From: Methylobacterium sp. J-088
Lineage (GTDB): Bacteria > Pseudomonadota > Alphaproteobacteria > Rhizobiales > Beijerinckiaceae
Assembly (NCBI RefSeq): GCF_022829295.1
Contig: NZ_JAKSYH010000194.1
Span: 1-64,000, forward strand
Length of the DNA: 64,000 nucleotides
Direction of reading: 5' to 3'
Notes under the pieces: generated by a model
Databases searched by the model: none
Told to the model about the DNA's origin: nothing
Seen by the model: only the letters and a program-made list of their open reading frames with translations
Made by a program: the position numbers and the translations under genes
Shown: positions 62,252-64,000 of the stretch, one piece after another
Position numbering within the stretch: the stretch's first letter is position 1
Layout: each line of letters opens with the position of its first letter

Positions 62252-62974
62252 TTGAAGCCAGAATCTGACGGGTCCAAGGAAGAGGCGCTGGGCGCCAAAT
62301 CCAAGCTCTCTGTCGCCGAGGTCGCCGAGACCGGCACGCCCCGGGACGGAGCCGATGTGTCTGGCGGATCGAGGCCACGCGCACCCGTAGCCGCCGACGT
62401 TCGGTTGCTCGGCATCGCCACCGAGCATCTCTCCCGGCTCGGCCCCAAGCGTGTGACGGTGGTGGCCGTAGCCGCCGAAGCGGGCATGACCCATGCCAAC
62501 GTCTACCGCTACTTCCCGTCAAAGGACGCCCTCCTCGACGCTGTGGCAGGGCGCTGGCTGCGCGAGGTCGAAGCCCGGCTCGCCGGCATTGCCGATGCAC
62601 CCGACCCGGCTGACGACAAGATCGAGCGTCTCCTTACCGCGCTGGCCACCGTTCAACGCGACGCGCTGGTCGACGAGCCGAACCTGTTCGCGGTGCATCT
62701 CGACGCCACCGTGGCGGCCCGGCCGATCGCCCGGCGGCACCGTGTACGCCTGCGCAGTCTCGTGGAGCGGGTCGTCGAGGAGGGAATCACCTCCGGGATC
62801 TTCTCGGCCCGGGACCGGGAGCGGGCGATCGCCTACATCTTCGATGCGAGCTACCGCTTCACGCATCCGCTGGCGATCCAGCACGATGCCGAAGTGCCGC
62901 GCGATCTGATCGAGGCGCGCTTCGGCGCCGTCATTCACGCGATCCAGAGGGTTCTGCGATCTGGGGTTCTCTGA
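62252..62974 (+). CDS. TetR-family transcriptional regulator
   Basis: The 240-residue frame has the TetR DNA-binding region RVTVVAVAAEAGMTHANVYRYFPSKDALLDAV (about residues 67-98) and a helical ligand domain. The start is uncertain: TTG 62252 gives a 45-residue low-complexity leader, while GTG 62357 has GGAG upstream and would remove most of it. A strong terminator follows at 63005. The genes it controls are not evident; gloB upstream is one candidate. Confidence 0.85.
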   Translation: MKPESDGSKEEALGAKSKLSVAEVAETGTPRDGADVSGGSRPRAPVAADVRLLGIATEHLSRLGPKRVTVVAVAAEAGMTHANVYRYFPSKDALLDAVAGRWLREVEARLAGIADAPDPADDKIERLLTALATVQRDALVDEPNLFAVHLDATVAARPIARRHRVRLRSLVERVVEEGITSGIFSARDRERAIAYIFDASYRFTHPLAIQHDAEVPRDLIEARFGAVIHAIQRVLRSGVL

Positions 62975-63004
62975 CAAGCCCGACACCACCGTGACGGATT
63001 CTCC

Positions 63005-63035
63005 AAGGCCCGGACCCTCAATCCGGGCCTTCGCT
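63005..63035 (+). terminator. intrinsic terminator after the TetR gene
   Basis: A perfect ten-base stem AAGGCCCGGA (63005-63014) / TCCGGGCCTT (63022-63031) with a seven-base loop begins 30 bases after the TetR stop. The stem itself ends in TT; no long T run follows. Confidence 0.65.
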
Positions 63036-63080
63036 GTGTCCGGATGTTTACGGCACCATCGGCAGTGACGAAACGCGCAA

Positions 63081-63104
63081 ATGACAGCTTGCAGAGTCTG
63101 TCAT
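63081..63104. promoter_or_regulatory. dyad upstream of mdh
   Basis: ATGACAG (63081-63087) and CTGTCAT (63098-63104) form a perfect 7-bp inverted repeat with a ten-base spacer, about 275 bases before the mdh start. It could be an operator. The rest of the 62975-63377 gap shows no gene. Confidence 0.35.
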
Positions 63105-63377
63105 CGAAGCTTCTCCACACGCCGGATCCAAGTTGCACTGCACCTAAAACCTTCGCAGCGCTGGCGTTTCTCGGATTGTCTGTGCCGCCGTCCGGCACCC
63201 GGAGCTTGGCGCCGATGTCGACGCTCGACCCGCATCGGGTTGAAGCGACGGTGCTTTTCCGCCACACAGCCGCGCAGATTTGGGGCCGCGAATCTGACCG
63301 CGAACCGGAACGGAAGCGCAATCCCCGCAACGCCCGACGCATCCTCGATAGCGACACGCAAGGGAGACGGATCCGAC

Positions 63378-64000
63378 ATGGCTCGCAACAAGATCGCGCT
63401 CATCGGTGCCGGCCAGATCGGCGGCACCCTGGCCCTTCTGGCCGGCCTGAAGGATCTCGGGGACGTGGTGCTGTTCGACATCGTCGACGGCGTGCCGCAG
63501 GGCAAGGCGCTCGACATCGCCGAGGCCGCCCCGGTCGAGGGCTTTGACGCAGCTTACGCGGGTGCCAGCGACTACGCCGCCATCAAGGGCGCCGATGTTG
63601 TGATCGTCACCGCCGGAGTCCCGCGCAAGCCCGGCATGAGCCGCGACGACCTGATCGGCATCAACCTGAAGGTGATGCAGGCGGTCGGCGAAGGCATCAA
63701 GACCTACGCGCCGGACGCGTTCGTGATCTGCATCACCAACCCGCTCGACGCGATGGTGTGGGCGCTTCAGAAGTTCTCGGGGCTGCCCACCAACAAGATC
63801 GTCGGCATGGCGGGCGTGCTCGACTCGGCCCGCTTCCGCCACTTCCTCGCGGAAGAGTTCAAGGTATCGGTCGAGGACGTCACCGCCTTCGTGCTCGGCG
63901 GGCACGGCGACGACATGGTGCCGCTGACCCGCTACTCGACGGTCGCGGGCGTGCCGCTGACCGACCTCGTCAAGCTCGGCTGGACCACCCAGGAGAAGCT
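63378..64000 (+). CDS. mdh: malate dehydrogenase (5' part, runs off the window)
   Basis: The 207 codons visible encode the NAD-binding N-terminal half: MARNKIALIGAGQIGGTLA, VLFDIVDGVPQGKALDI, VIVTAGVPRKPGMSRDDL, CITNPLDAMVWAL, MAGVLDSARFRHFL and the active-site VLGGHGDDMVPL with catalytic His. This is the LDH-like malate dehydrogenase of alphaproteobacteria, a TCA (and serine-cycle) enzyme. AAGGGAGACGG is the ribosome site. The 3' third and stop are beyond 64000. Confidence 0.96.
   Translation, partial: MARNKIALIGAGQIGGTLALLAGLKDLGDVVLFDIVDGVPQGKALDIAEAAPVEGFDAAYAGASDYAAIKGADVVIVTAGVPRKPGMSRDDLIGINLKVMQAVGEGIKTYAPDAFVICITNPLDAMVWALQKFSGLPTNKIVGMAGVLDSARFRHFLAEEFKVSVEDVTAFVLGGHGDDMVPLTRYSTVAGVPLTDLVKLGWTTQEK

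Noticed and set aside
1..64000. CRISPR arrays, rRNA, tRNA, transposase or phage genes
   Set aside because: I searched by eye for regularly spaced repeats, T-loop-like GGTTCGA contexts and transposase or integrase motifs and found none that fit.

Overview
The window is a GC-rich, densely coded stretch of an alphaproteobacterial chromosome. The gene set points to Rhizobiales and most probably to Methylobacterium: cheY/cheZ, an NrsF/ECF pair, an EcfG-type general-stress sigma factor, an mmgR-type small RNA, DUF1127, DUF2093, DUF1254/DUF1214, a four-hairpin intergenic repeat, and mdh starting at the right edge. The genus is inference from gene content; the class is well supported.

Layout. 1-11715: a window-edge GC palindrome, a MarR regulator, a single receiver protein, divergent bioA/bioF, OsmC, a methyltransferase, a gamma-glutamyltransferase-like hydrolase, an OprB porin, a CPA1 antiporter, glutathione synthase and a Cys-rich secreted protein. 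11716-20607: an mmgR-like sRNA, a lipoprotein, an ECF sigma/anti-sigma pair, a LuxR-type regulator, DUF1127, a DUF1214/DUF1254 pair behind a class A penicillin-binding protein, and YcgN. 20615-31384: a DUF1223-ECF-NrsF operon, a creatininase-family amidohydrolase, cheY-cheZ, ribF, DUF2093, the envelope operon acyltransferase-waaA-lpxK, a VIT-type iron transporter behind a probable Irr box, and a phosphoesterase.

31693-43055 is a catabolic block: two amidase-signature enzymes, an M20 and an M81 peptidase, a penicillin-acylase-type Ntn hydrolase, a ThDP enzyme and an orphan family-5 binding protein. It looks built to take up and cut an amide- or peptide-bonded compound. It is followed by an EcfG-type sigma factor with an apparent NepR domain fused at its N terminus, divergent from a cobalt-type nitrile hydratase operon (alpha, beta, accessory). 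Nitrile hydratase makes amides, and the neighbouring amidases could turn these into acids. A zinc-ribbon MBL protein and an SDR follow.

48426-64000: two inverted-repeat (MITE-like) elements flank the three-domain LplT-PlsC-acyl-ACP synthetase gene; one sits inside its stop codon. Then come PbpC, a di-haem peroxidase, a TraL/TraM-like pair beside a sharply AT-rich stretch, a membrane protein, MarC, a methyltransferase divergent from gloB, a TetR regulator and the 5' part of mdh.

The items most worth following up are the NepR-EcfG fusion, the element in the aas stop codon, a GC palindrome translated in frame inside the acylase gene, the mmgR homologue and the 31.7-43 kb catabolic block. No rRNA, recognisable tRNA, CRISPR array, transposase or prophage was seen.
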